From the NCBI GenBank assembly GCA_900102235.1, contig FMVL01000005.1, positions 421,690 to 485,689 of the forward strand: DNA of 64,000 nucleotides, read 5' to 3'. Both the position numbers and the translations under genes were made by a program. The stretch's first letter is position 1; every line of letters starts with the position of its first letter. Below the pieces are notes generated by a model that was given only the letters and a program-made list of their open reading frames with translations, ran no database searches and was not told where the DNA came from. This DNA comes from Lachnospiraceae bacterium XBB2008. Lineage in GTDB: Bacteria > Bacillota > Clostridia > Lachnospirales > Lachnospiraceae. Shown in pieces: positions 20,887 through 29,397 of the stretch.

Positions 20887-21752
20887 AGTTGGGCAGAAAT
20901 GACCCGTGTTGGTGCGGCAGCGGAAAAAAATACAAAGTATGTCATGCAAGAATGGATGAACGTATCGAGGCGATCAGGCTCGAAGGACACATCGTTCCGG
21001 GACATGCACAGATCAAGAACGAGGCTCAGATCCAGGGCATCAGAGAAAGCAGCAAGTTAAACATCGCGCTCCTTGATGAGATAGCCGAAAAGATACAGGC
21101 CGGAATGAGTACGCAGGATATAGATGATATCGTATATACGCGTACCAAAGAGATGGGCGGTATCCCCGCTCCGCTCGGATATGAAGGCTTTCCCAAAAGC
21201 GTATGCACATCGCTGAATAATGAAGTATGTCACGGGATCCCGTCCAAGGATATCATCTTAAAAGACGGGGACATCATAAATGTTGACTGCTCCACGATAT
21301 ACAACGGATACTTTTCGGATTCATCGAGAATGTTCTGTATAGGCGAAGTTTCCGAGGAGAAGAAACGGCTGGTACGGATCGCAAAAGAGTGCATGCAAAA
21401 GGGCATAGAAGCCGTTCGTCCGTGGGCATTCCTGGGAGATATGGCCGATGCCGTAAACTCCCACGCCAAAGCCAACGGCTGCACGATAGTGCGTGAGATC
21501 GGCGGACATGCTGTGGGACTTGAGTTCCACGAAGAGCCTTTTGTCAGCTATGTTACAAGACCGGGTACCGAAATGCTCATGGTTCCGGGAATGGTATTCA
21601 CTATAGAACCGATGGTCAACCTGGGTAAGGCGGATATCTATACCGATGAAGAAAACGGATGGACCGTTTATACCGAGGACGGAAAACCTTCGGCACAATG
21701 GGAAGTGACTTTGGCCGTAACGGAAGACGGCTGTGAAATTCTCACATATTAA
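20883..21752 (+). CDS. map: Type I methionine aminopeptidase with N-terminal SEC-C zinc motif
   Basis: Removes the initiator methionine from new proteins. The 289 residues start with a SEC-C motif (NDPCWCGSGKKYKVCH, residues 6-21), which binds zinc and occurs in other ribosome- or SecB-associated proteins, followed by the M24 peptidase domain from about residue 45. Metal ligands lie in VDCSTIYNGYFSDSSRMF (the two Asp), GHAVGLEFHEEP (His) and VFTIEPMVN (Glu). The extra N-terminal motif is common in clostridial Map. The start overlaps rpe, so this housekeeping gene is likely read with the pentose operon. Confidence 0.95.
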   Translation: MKLGRNDPCWCGSGKKYKVCHARMDERIEAIRLEGHIVPGHAQIKNEAQIQGIRESSKLNIALLDEIAEKIQAGMSTQDIDDIVYTRTKEMGGIPAPLGYEGFPKSVCTSLNNEVCHGIPSKDIILKDGDIINVDCSTIYNGYFSDSSRMFCIGEVSEEKKRLVRIAKECMQKGIEAVRPWAFLGDMADAVNSHAKANGCTIVREIGGHAVGLEFHEEPFVSYVTRPGTEMLMVPGMVFTIEPMVNLGKADIYTDEENGWTVYTEDGKPSAQWEVTLAVTEDGCEILTY

Positions 21753-21776
21753 GCTATTGCGTATTAGGAGGGCATA

Positions 21777-23354
21777 ATGTTCAAGAGGAAGTCAGGAAGC
21801 GGTTCTCTTGGTAATGTAGACTACGAGGTGTTACAGGCTCTGGCAAGAGACTATATGATCATCGTAGCCGTGGATGCACAGTCGGAGGAATTCAAAGTTG
21901 TAAGGTGTGAGCCGGGTTCGGTCAAGACACTTGAGCAGTATCTGTCATCGAATCTGTCTTTCATAGAGATAGTTCACAGATATCTGGACGATCATATCTA
22001 TGTGGAAGATCGTGAATCCGTAAGGAACTGTTTTGAACTTGAGAATATCCGTAACGAACTCTCATCCAGAGAGAGCTTCTCCATGATTGTCCGCAAGATG
22101 GAAGGCGATACGATCAAGTATGTTCGGGCCGAGATACGCAGGTTTGATGCGAAGTCCGACAAAAAATTCCTGCTCGCCGTAAGAGATGTGGACCGTGAGG
22201 TTCATGTTGATCAGATCCGCCAGAATGAGCTGAGCGATGCTTATAAGGCAGCCGAGCGTGCGTCACAGGCCAAAAACAGGTTCATGTACAACATGTCACA
22301 CGATATCAGAAGCCCGCTTAACGCCATCATGGGTTACACGACGGTTGCCAACGATAACTGCGATGATACCAAGATGCTCAAGAAATGTCTCGGAAGGATC
22401 GACGATGCCAGCCATCAGGTGCTTTCGATCATCAGTGAGATCCTTGACATGAATGAACTTGAGGAAGGCGTGATCAACCTCACCGAACATACTCTCACAA
22501 TGGCAGACCTGGAGAGACAGGTCATGCAGACCGTGCAGAGCCAGGTAAGAGACAAGAAACTTGATTTCATCATCCACAACATGGATGCGACCAATCCGGC
22601 GCTCATCATGGATGACGGCCATATGGTCAGGATGCTCGTAAATCTTATCAGCCACTCATCAAGATTTACCGAAGCGGGCGGAAACATAACCCTGACCATC
22701 ACCCCTTCATCATCTCTCGATCCCGATTACCGCAGATATACATTCTGTGTAGAGGATAACGGCATCGGCGTATCGACCGAGAATGATTCGGGCGTGAAGA
22801 TACCGATAGTAAGAAACATCTTAAATGCTCTTGGCGGAATAATGCGGATCGATACCGAAGAAGGCAAGGGCAGCCGCTTTACGATAGACATAGAGTTAAA
22901 ACTGGCTTCTCTTAATGAAGACGAACAGATTCCTCCCGAAGAACTGGAGAACGAAGAAGCCGAGCGCCGTATCGCAGGTAAGCGTATCCTGGTAGTCGAT
23001 GATTCACAGGTGAGCAGCGATATTGCGGTAACGATACTCAGCGGATTGGGTGCCGAGATAGAATGTGCGATGGACGGAAGCACGGCCATCGATATGATAT
23101 GCTCCAATGAAGTCGGGTACTACGATCTGATCCTTATGGACATCGAGATGCCTCAGATGGACGGTCACGAGACCACACGTGAGATCCGCGGACTTCACAG
23201 ACCGGACGCAAAGACTCTTCCGATCGTGGCTCTTACCGCAGATGTATTTGAGAGCACCAAGAGAGAGGCTTATGACGCAGGCATGGACGGCTTCCTTACG
23301 AAGCCCATAGATGTTTCGGAACTTAAAGATAAACTCATGGAGATCTTCAGGTGA
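21777..23354 (+). CDS. Soluble hybrid histidine kinase with receiver domain
   Basis: A 525-residue cytoplasmic sensor kinase. The N-terminal part (about 1-150) looks like a PAS-type sensing domain with no membrane segment. HisKA has the phospho-acceptor His175 in YNMSHDIRSPLN, the HATPase domain covers about 230-375 (VEDNGIG and GKGSRF glycine boxes), and a C-terminal receiver has the phospho-acceptor Asp455 in LILMDIEMPQMDG, with VDDSQ at its start and LTKPID at its end. No Hpt or output domain is present, so phosphate must go to a partner elsewhere. It starts 24 bases after map. Its TGA and the stop of the convergent kinase gene abut in the hexamer TGATCA. Confidence 0.92.
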   Translation: MFKRKSGSGSLGNVDYEVLQALARDYMIIVAVDAQSEEFKVVRCEPGSVKTLEQYLSSNLSFIEIVHRYLDDHIYVEDRESVRNCFELENIRNELSSRESFSMIVRKMEGDTIKYVRAEIRRFDAKSDKKFLLAVRDVDREVHVDQIRQNELSDAYKAAERASQAKNRFMYNMSHDIRSPLNAIMGYTTVANDNCDDTKMLKKCLGRIDDASHQVLSIISEILDMNELEEGVINLTEHTLTMADLERQVMQTVQSQVRDKKLDFIIHNMDATNPALIMDDGHMVRMLVNLISHSSRFTEAGGNITLTITPSSSLDPDYRRYTFCVEDNGIGVSTENDSGVKIPIVRNILNALGGIMRIDTEEGKGSRFTIDIELKLASLNEDEQIPPEELENEEAERRIAGKRILVVDDSQVSSDIAVTILSGLGAEIECAMDGSTAIDMICSNEVGYYDLILMDIEMPQMDGHETTREIRGLHRPDAKTLPIVALTADVFESTKREAYDAGMDGFLTKPIDVSELKDKLMEIFR

Positions 23355-24791
23355 TCAGATCTCGTCATCGTCATCATCGAAGGCTTCGGAGACCGGAAGC
23401 GAGAATATAAACTCTGTTCCGACGCCTTCCGTAGAGATGACATTTATGTGTTCGTTATGGGCACGGATTATTTCTTTTGTGATGGAAAGACCTAATCCGG
23501 TGCCCTTTTTATCTTTACCTCTGGACAGGTCGGATTTGTAGAAGCGGTCCCAGATATTCTTGATATCATCCTTGGGGATGCCGATGCCGGAATCCTTGAC
23601 GCTGACGAAGACCTTGTTGTGTTTCTCGGTGGTCTCGATGGTAATGGACGAATCGTGATGTGAGAATTTCACCGCATTGTCACACAGGTTATAAAGGACC
23701 TGCTCGATCTTACCGCGGTCCGCCGATACATAAAGTGTTTCGCCGGTGAGTATCAGATCAAAAGTGATCCCTTTTTCCATGCATGTGCCGCCGAATGTCG
23801 CCGTGACATTTCTGATCACGGCATTGATATCGAAATCCTGGATATCCAGGAGCATTCCCGAAGTATTTAAGTTATTGAGAGTGAGCAGAGAATTGGTGAG
23901 TTTGGTCAGGCGGTCCGTTTCGTTGAGCACGATCTTTAAATATTTTTCGTGCATTTCGGGCGGGATCGTTCCGTCCACCATCGCCTCAAGATAACCGTGC
24001 ATCGATGTAAGAGGTGAGCGGAAATCGTGAGATACGTTTGCAACGAACTTTTTCTGGTCATCCTCGCTGCGTGCGATCTCACCGGCCATGTAACTGATCG
24101 TTGCGGCCAGATATCCCATCTCATCCTCACTGTCCACATTGAACTCGTAGTGCATGTTTCCGGAGGCGTACTGTTCGGTCGCCTTGGTGATGGTCTTTAA
24201 GGGGATATAGACCATCTCGGTAAAGAAGATGAGGATGATCATCGAGAGCAGGAAGAGAATGATCAGCATGATATAGCAGATGTTGAGTATCTCGTTTGAG
24301 GATTTTTCCAGTTCATGCATGGGATAATGGATCACCACATAACCGTTTATCTTAAAAGAACTGGTAATGGGTGCAAGTACCGAGAGCATGTCGGTCCTGA
24401 AAGATCCGAAGAAATCTCCCTCCGTATAAAACGATCCTGCCGTGACTGCCGGATCGAAGTTCTCAACGATCACTTCGGAATCGGGTGAGAGGATCTTGGA
24501 TGAATCAAGGATCATACGTCCCGAAGGGTTGATGATCCATATGGTCGCATTGAGGTATCTGGACAGAGCACTGATCTGTGTGCTTACTGTGTCCAGCGAA
24601 GTCTGCGCATTATACAGGTCGTTGGCATAGGTGTTGGCGATGATGCTCGCTTCACGATAAAGATCTTCGGATTTTTCGCGGGTCAGATGATCCATGATCA
24701 TATTTGAAACAAAAGAGCCCACAACGATAAATCCGAAGAAACCGAAGATTATGTATGCAAGAATGAATTTCAGATAGAGGGTCTTCCTCAT
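23355..24791 (-). CDS. Membrane sensor histidine kinase
   Basis: A 478-residue classical sensor kinase: first membrane helix about residues 9-30, an extracytoplasmic sensor of about 135 residues, second helix about 168-190, HAMP domain about 190-245 (ITKATEQYASGNM), HisKA with NVSHDFRSPLTS, and HATPase_c with NLCDNAVKFS (N box), DSGIGIPKDD (G1) and KGTGLGLSI (G2). It resembles ResE/WalK/PhoR-type kinases. The tail is acidic (AFDDDDDEI). The start overlaps the response regulator stop by 4 bases; the ligand is unknown. Confidence 0.93.
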   Translation of the reverse strand: MRKTLYLKFILAYIIFGFFGFIVVGSFVSNMIMDHLTREKSEDLYREASIIANTYANDLYNAQTSLDTVSTQISALSRYLNATIWIINPSGRMILDSSKILSPDSEVIVENFDPAVTAGSFYTEGDFFGSFRTDMLSVLAPITSSFKINGYVVIHYPMHELEKSSNEILNICYIMLIILFLLSMIILIFFTEMVYIPLKTITKATEQYASGNMHYEFNVDSEDEMGYLAATISYMAGEIARSEDDQKKFVANVSHDFRSPLTSMHGYLEAMVDGTIPPEMHEKYLKIVLNETDRLTKLTNSLLTLNNLNTSGMLLDIQDFDINAVIRNVTATFGGTCMEKGITFDLILTGETLYVSADRGKIEQVLYNLCDNAVKFSHHDSSITIETTEKHNKVFVSVKDSGIGIPKDDIKNIWDRFYKSDLSRGKDKKGTGLGLSITKEIIRAHNEHINVISTEGVGTEFIFSLPVSEAFDDDDDEI

Positions 24792-25489
24792 CTGCGTACC
24801 TCGAATTTATAACCGATACCCCACGTGGTAGAGATCTTCCACTCTTCGTGGTCGCCGAGTTTTTCGCGGAGTCTCTTGACGTGAACGTCCACCGTACGGG
24901 TATCGCCCGCGTACTCGTAGCCCCATATCTGATCGAGCAGCTGCTCTCTGGTGAAGACATGGTTGGGTGATGATGCAAGGAAATACAGCAGTTCCAGTTC
25001 CTTCGGAGGCATGTCGATATTTTTGCCTTTGTAGATAACGGAATAGTCTGTACGGTTTACCTTAAGATCTGTGTATTCAACGCATTCGGAGTCGTCGGTC
25101 GCGGTCTCGGCAGGCGTATTCCTGAAGCGCCTGAGGACTGCTTTTACTCTGGCTACGAGCTCTTTTGAATCAAAAGGCTTCTCCATATAGTCATCGGCAC
25201 CGAGCTCGAGCCCGAGTACCTTGTCAAAAACCTCTCCCTTGGCGCTCAGCATGATGATGGGCAGGGAAGAACGGTTTCTGACTTCACGGCACACCTGATA
25301 GCCGTCCATGCCGGGAAGCATTATGTCCAACAGCATCAGATCGGGTCCGAAGGAATCGATCGCGGTGAGTGCGCTCTCACCGTCATGGACCATCATCGTT
25401 TCAAAGCATTCCTTGGTCAGATACAGAGAGATGAGTTCTGCGATGTTCTCATCATCATCTACTATAAGGATCTTCTGTTTTGTAGCCAT
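24788..25489 (-). CDS. OmpR/PhoB-family response regulator
   Basis: A 233-residue DNA-binding response regulator paired with the overlapping kinase gene. The receiver domain begins ILIVDDDENI and has the phospho-acceptor aspartate in LMLLDIMLPGMDGY; the conserved Thr/Ser and Lys are in MLSAKG and MEKPFDSKEL. The winged helix (about 135-230) ends with GDTRTVDVHVKRLREKLG and WGIGYKFE. An AGAGGT site precedes the ATG. It starts 15 bases after mutS2 on the same strand, so the two-component genes are probably transcribed with mutS2. Confidence 0.95.
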   Translation of the reverse strand: MATKQKILIVDDDENIAELISLYLTKECFETMMVHDGESALTAIDSFGPDLMLLDIMLPGMDGYQVCREVRNRSSLPIIMLSAKGEVFDKVLGLELGADDYMEKPFDSKELVARVKAVLRRFRNTPAETATDDSECVEYTDLKVNRTDYSVIYKGKNIDMPPKELELLYFLASSPNHVFTREQLLDQIWGYEYAGDTRTVDVHVKRLREKLGDHEEWKISTTWGIGYKFEVRR

Positions 25490-25504
25490 GTTAAACCTCT
25501 CGTA

Positions 25505-27937
25505 TTATTTGAACTCGGCGATCGTAACACCGGCATCGCCTTCGCCGTATTCTCCCAGCCTGAAAGATGCGATGTAGCGGGTCTTCTTTAAGTGGGCCGC
25601 AACTGCGTTCCTGAGTGTTCCCGTTCCCTTGCCGTGCACTATGCGCACGCTGGGAAGATGCGCAAGATAAGCATCGTCCAGATACTTATCGAGAGCATAT
25701 ATAGCTTCATCGACCGTCATGCCCAGGAGATTGATCTCAGTAGATATGGTCTGCGTCTTGCTGATCCTCGTCCTGTTTGACGGAGTGACCTTCCGGCTCG
25801 AAGGAGATGACTTGATCCCGGGACCGGTGATATCGGCTTCATCTATCAGTTCTATGTCATCGAGCCGGACCTGTGATTTAATGATACCACATTGAACCCA
25901 GAGTTTGCCCGATTTGTCGGGCAGGGAAGATACGGTTCCTTTAAGTCCCATAGACAGTACACGGACGCTGTCCCCGAGTTTAAGCTTGTCGGGTTTGGGA
26001 GTCTTTCCTTTTTCTTTGGTGGCCCTAAGTCCGCTCATGCCTGATATGGATGCGTCGCTTTCCTTGATCTTTTCGCGGATGGCGCTCCTTGCTTTTTCGA
26101 GTTCGCTCATCGATACTCCGGGGCCTGCGTTTCTGAAGATCCTGATAGTATTGTCTGCCTCGTCCTTGGCTTCCTGGAGGATGCGTCTGGCTTCCTCTCT
26201 GGCCTCTATGAGGATCTTATCTCTGGAGTTATCGAGCTTCTCTTTCGTAACGTCGAGCTGTTCCTTATCGGTGCGGATGCGCTCCTCGTCTTCGGCAAGT
26301 TCAAGTTCCCTGCGCTCCATGGACAGGCGCCTTCTGTCGAGGTCTGCCATGAGTTCTTCGAAGTGTTCCTGGTCCTCGCTCATATGCAGTCTGGCGGATG
26401 AGATGATCTCATCGGAAAGCCCGAGGCGTTTGGATATGGCAAAAGCATTACTGCGGCCGGGTACTCCGATCAGAAGTCTGTAGGTGGGACTGAGCTTCTC
26501 CACGTCAAACTCGCAGCATGCGTTTTCCACACCTGCAGTGGTGAGTGCATAGACTTTCAGCTCGCTGTAGTGTGTGGTAGCCATCGTCCTGATCTCGCGC
26601 ACATGAAGGCTGTCAAGGATGGCTGTTGCAAGCGCGGCACCCTCCGTCGGGTCGGTACCCGCACCGAGCTCATCGAAGAGGCACAGACTTTTCTCATTCG
26701 CACTCTTTAAGATGTCCACGATGTTGGTCATGTGGGAACTGAAGGTTGACAGACTCTGCTCTATGCTCTGTTCGTCTCCGATATCGGCATATACTTCATT
26801 AAACACGGATAGTTCTGACCGGTCCCCTGCGGGAATGAAAAGTCCGGCCTGGCCCATGAGAGTTAGAAGGCCGGCAGTCTTTAAAGATACTGTCTTGCCG
26901 CCCGTGTTGGGGCCGGTGATGATCAGCATGTCGAATTCATCCCCGAGCGAGATATCTATCGGAACGACCTTATCGGGATCGATCAGGGGGTGTCTGCCCT
27001 TCATGATCCTGATCTTATGATCGTCGTTGAACAAAGGTCTGGAAGCGCGCATGTCGAGTGCCAGCTTCGCCTTGGCAAAAACGAAATCCAGATGGGTCAT
27101 GTGCTTGCAGTTGACGGATATATCTTCGGCATGCTCGCCGACCTGTGCGGACAGTTCGGCTATGATCCGGTCTATCTCCTGCTTTTCCTCAAGAGCGAGT
27201 GTCTTGAGCTTGTTGTTGAGTTCGACCACTGCAGCGGGTTCTATGAAAAAAGTGGAACCGGTCGAGGACTGGTCATGCACCATTCCGGGAACCTGCCCCT
27301 TGTACTCTGCCTTAACGGGAATGCAGTAGCGGTCGCCGCGCATCGTGATCACGGGGTCCTGGAGATAGGTTCTGGCTGAGCCGTTGATCATCGAGTTCAG
27401 CTGCGTATGTATCTTGTCACCGGTGAGCTTTATCTGCCTGCGGATCGAAGAAAGTGCCGGAGAGGCATGGTCGGATATCTCGTCTTCGGAGAGAATGATC
27501 CGGCGTATCTCGTCGGATATCCTCGGAAGCGGAGTCAGTTCTTCGAATTTGGAAGACAGGATGTCTCCTTTTTCCTCTTCTTCCTCGTCGTCCGTCCGGC
27601 GACGGGTCTCTTCTCCGACTCCATAGGAACGGACTCTGTTCACGTTTTCCAGAAAAGAAGCTATATGCAAAAGCTCCGGGATCGACAGGGACTGGCCGAT
27701 GGACAGGCTCTTCAGGGCAAAACCGAAGTCGCGGTTTGAACCGAAGGAGATAGAACCGGATTTTAAGACGCGCTCCACGGCTGCCTCAGTTTCATCGAGG
27801 CTGCGGACGATCCAGTCTTTTTTGGCGGAGGGCTTCAAACCCTCGCACATATGCTTCGCGGGTTCGGACTCGGCACTGGCGACCAGCATGTCCGTAATGC
27901 GGTTATATTCAAGTATTTTCAATGCTTTGGCGTTCAT
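25505..27937 (-). CDS. mutS2: Endonuclease/ATPase MutS2
   Basis: MutS family protein without a mismatch-recognition domain. It acts on branched DNA, and in Bacillus it also rescues stalled or collided ribosomes. The 810 residues contain the core and clamp region, Walker A GPNTGGKTVSLKTAG near residue 335, Walker B LCLFDELGAGTDPTEG, a long coiled coil (about 520-610) and a C-terminal Smr nuclease domain with VRIVHGKGTGTLR. An acidic insert rich in Glu and Asp lies near residue 115. No ribosome-binding site precedes the ATG, and the promoter lies directly upstream, so the mRNA is predicted to be leaderless. Confidence 0.96.
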   Translation of the reverse strand: MNAKALKILEYNRITDMLVASAESEPAKHMCEGLKPSAKKDWIVRSLDETEAAVERVLKSGSISFGSNRDFGFALKSLSIGQSLSIPELLHIASFLENVNRVRSYGVGEETRRRTDDEEEEEKGDILSSKFEELTPLPRISDEIRRIILSEDEISDHASPALSSIRRQIKLTGDKIHTQLNSMINGSARTYLQDPVITMRGDRYCIPVKAEYKGQVPGMVHDQSSTGSTFFIEPAAVVELNNKLKTLALEEKQEIDRIIAELSAQVGEHAEDISVNCKHMTHLDFVFAKAKLALDMRASRPLFNDDHKIRIMKGRHPLIDPDKVVPIDISLGDEFDMLIITGPNTGGKTVSLKTAGLLTLMGQAGLFIPAGDRSELSVFNEVYADIGDEQSIEQSLSTFSSHMTNIVDILKSANEKSLCLFDELGAGTDPTEGAALATAILDSLHVREIRTMATTHYSELKVYALTTAGVENACCEFDVEKLSPTYRLLIGVPGRSNAFAISKRLGLSDEIISSARLHMSEDQEHFEELMADLDRRRLSMERRELELAEDEERIRTDKEQLDVTKEKLDNSRDKILIEAREEARRILQEAKDEADNTIRIFRNAGPGVSMSELEKARSAIREKIKESDASISGMSGLRATKEKGKTPKPDKLKLGDSVRVLSMGLKGTVSSLPDKSGKLWVQCGIIKSQVRLDDIELIDEADITGPGIKSSPSSRKVTPSNRTRISKTQTISTEINLLGMTVDEAIYALDKYLDDAYLAHLPSVRIVHGKGTGTLRNAVAAHLKKTRYIASFRLGEYGEGDAGVTIAEFK

Positions 27938-27944
27938 AAGAATT

Positions 27945-27973
27945 AATATAACAAAGTTGCGATTTCTTTACAA
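27945..27973 (-). promoter_or_regulatory. Promoter of mutS2, adjacent to its start codon
   Basis: On the minus strand: TTGTAA (27973-27968), a 17-base spacer, TATATT (27950-27945). Transcription would begin around 27938, right at the ATG (27937). The -35 overlaps that of the divergent promoter. Confidence 0.6.
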
Positions 27974-27995
27974 TAACGGAGGCTTGCGCTATCAT
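27967..27995 (+). promoter_or_regulatory. Promoter of the PDZ-protein gene, adjacent to its start codon
   Basis: TTTACA (27967-27972), a 17-base spacer, TATCAT (27990-27995). Transcription would begin around 28002, one base before the ATG at 28003. The only purine-rich site, GGAGG near 27978, is inside this promoter and too far away to act as a ribosome-binding site. Confidence 0.6.
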
Positions 27996-28002
27996 TGCAC
28001 AT

Positions 28003-29397
28003 ATGAGTAGCGAAGAAATAAAACAGGAACAGGCGAGTTTTGATCCGGCACCCGATACCGCTTTTGTCAGGGAAAAGATCAAACAGAAGCCCATCAACAG
28101 AAGAAAGCTTTTAAGAAGGACGCTGTTTACGGTACTGACGGCCGTTGTTTTTGCTGTGGTCGCAACCGTTACATTCCTTCTGCTTGAGCCTTTTATATCG
28201 GAGAGGCTCAACTCCGGCAAGGAGGTAGAGACCGAGCCGGCAGTGTCTGTCATTGACTTCAGCGAGTCCACCGAGGATGAGATGCTGCCCGAGGATATGT
28301 ATGCAACGGATAAGGAAATGATATCCGAAGCACTGCAGGGCAATGTATCCGAGGTAAATCAGAACATCCGCGATATAGAGGAGATGATCTCCGGCATCGA
28401 ATTCGGACTGGAAGATTATCAGAAGCTCTACGGGGATCTTCGTTCCCTGGCGGAGGAGGTTTCCAACTCTCTCGTAACCGTTAAAGGCGTGACCGAGGAG
28501 ACCGATCTTCTCAACAATTCCTATGAGGACAGCGATCAGGTTTCCGGCGTGATCATCGCGGATAACGGACCGTCGCTGCTCATACTGGTCAAGGATGCGG
28601 GACTCACCGAAGCGGATGAGATGCGTGTCAGATTCGTCGACGGTTCAGGTGCCAGATGTAACCTGATGGGACGTGACGAAGCGACCGGAATGCTGATCCT
28701 GGGGGTAAGTAAGTCCGCTCTGTCGGAAAGCACCCGTGCATTGGCAGTCCCCGCGAGTCTCGGAACATCCAGGTCGACTACACTTAAAGGAACTCCGGTC
28801 ATCGCGCTAGGATCGCCCATAGGCATAGCGGATTCTTTTGCATACGGAATGGTAACGTCGGGGGCGCAGCAGCTGTATATGACCGACGCAGATTATACGC
28901 TGATCACCACAGATATCCTCGGAACAGAATCTTCGAGCGGCGTGCTCGTAAGCCTCAGGGGTAATGTGATCGGCATCATAGATAACAGCTACGAGTCGGA
29001 TGCCGCCGGAAATGTGGTCAACGCTGTCGGGATCACTGAACTCAAGCCCCTCATCGAGGATCTTTCCAATGTGGAAGACAGAGCATATCTGGGCATAAAG
29101 GCCATGGATATCACTAATGAGATGGAAGCCGAGTACGGACTGCCAGACGGAATATATTTACGATATATAGAGATAGACTCTCCCGCGATGAACGCCGGTC
29201 TTCAGAACGGAGATGTTCTGGTGAGCGTAAACGGGGAAGAATTTAACACTTATCACGATTTTATACTGTGGCTGTCCAAGGAGGCACCCGAGACCACCGT
29301 AACGGTGTCGCTGATGAGACCGTCTGTGGACAGATACGTACCGATAGAAGCCGAGGTCACTCTCGGATCCATATCATATATACCGGAGGATGAATGA
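28003..29397 (+). CDS. HtrA/DegP-like membrane protein with PDZ domain, probably proteolytically inactive
   Basis: A 464-residue protein with a cytoplasmic N-terminus, one membrane helix (about residues 38-62), an acidic linker, a trypsin-like domain (about 160-335) and a PDZ domain (about 350-445, including IDSPAMNAGLQNGDVLVSVNG). It aligns with HtrA-type proteases, but the segment that should hold the catalytic His reads SLLILVKDAG near residue 189 and the Asp segment reads DEATGMLIL. Only a serine remains, in TESSSGVLV near residue 311, where HtrA has GNSGGP. It is likely a binding or regulatory pseudoprotease. It overlaps the next gene by 4 bases. Confidence 0.8.
   Translation: MSSEEIKQEQASFDPAPDTAFVREKIKQKPINRRKLLRRTLFTVLTAVVFAVVATVTFLLLEPFISERLNSGKEVETEPAVSVIDFSESTEDEMLPEDMYATDKEMISEALQGNVSEVNQNIRDIEEMISGIEFGLEDYQKLYGDLRSLAEEVSNSLVTVKGVTEETDLLNNSYEDSDQVSGVIIADNGPSLLILVKDAGLTEADEMRVRFVDGSGARCNLMGRDEATGMLILGVSKSALSESTRALAVPASLGTSRSTTLKGTPVIALGSPIGIADSFAYGMVTSGAQQLYMTDADYTLITTDILGTESSSGVLVSLRGNVIGIIDNSYESDAAGNVVNAVGITELKPLIEDLSNVEDRAYLGIKAMDITNEMEAEYGLPDGIYLRYIEIDSPAMNAGLQNGDVLVSVNGEEFNTYHDFILWLSKEAPETTVTVSLMRPSVDRYVPIEAEVTLGSISYIPEDE

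Noticed and set aside
23352..23357. Shared palindrome TGATCA at two convergent stop codons
   Set aside because: It follows simply from two abutting TGA stops and needs no special function.
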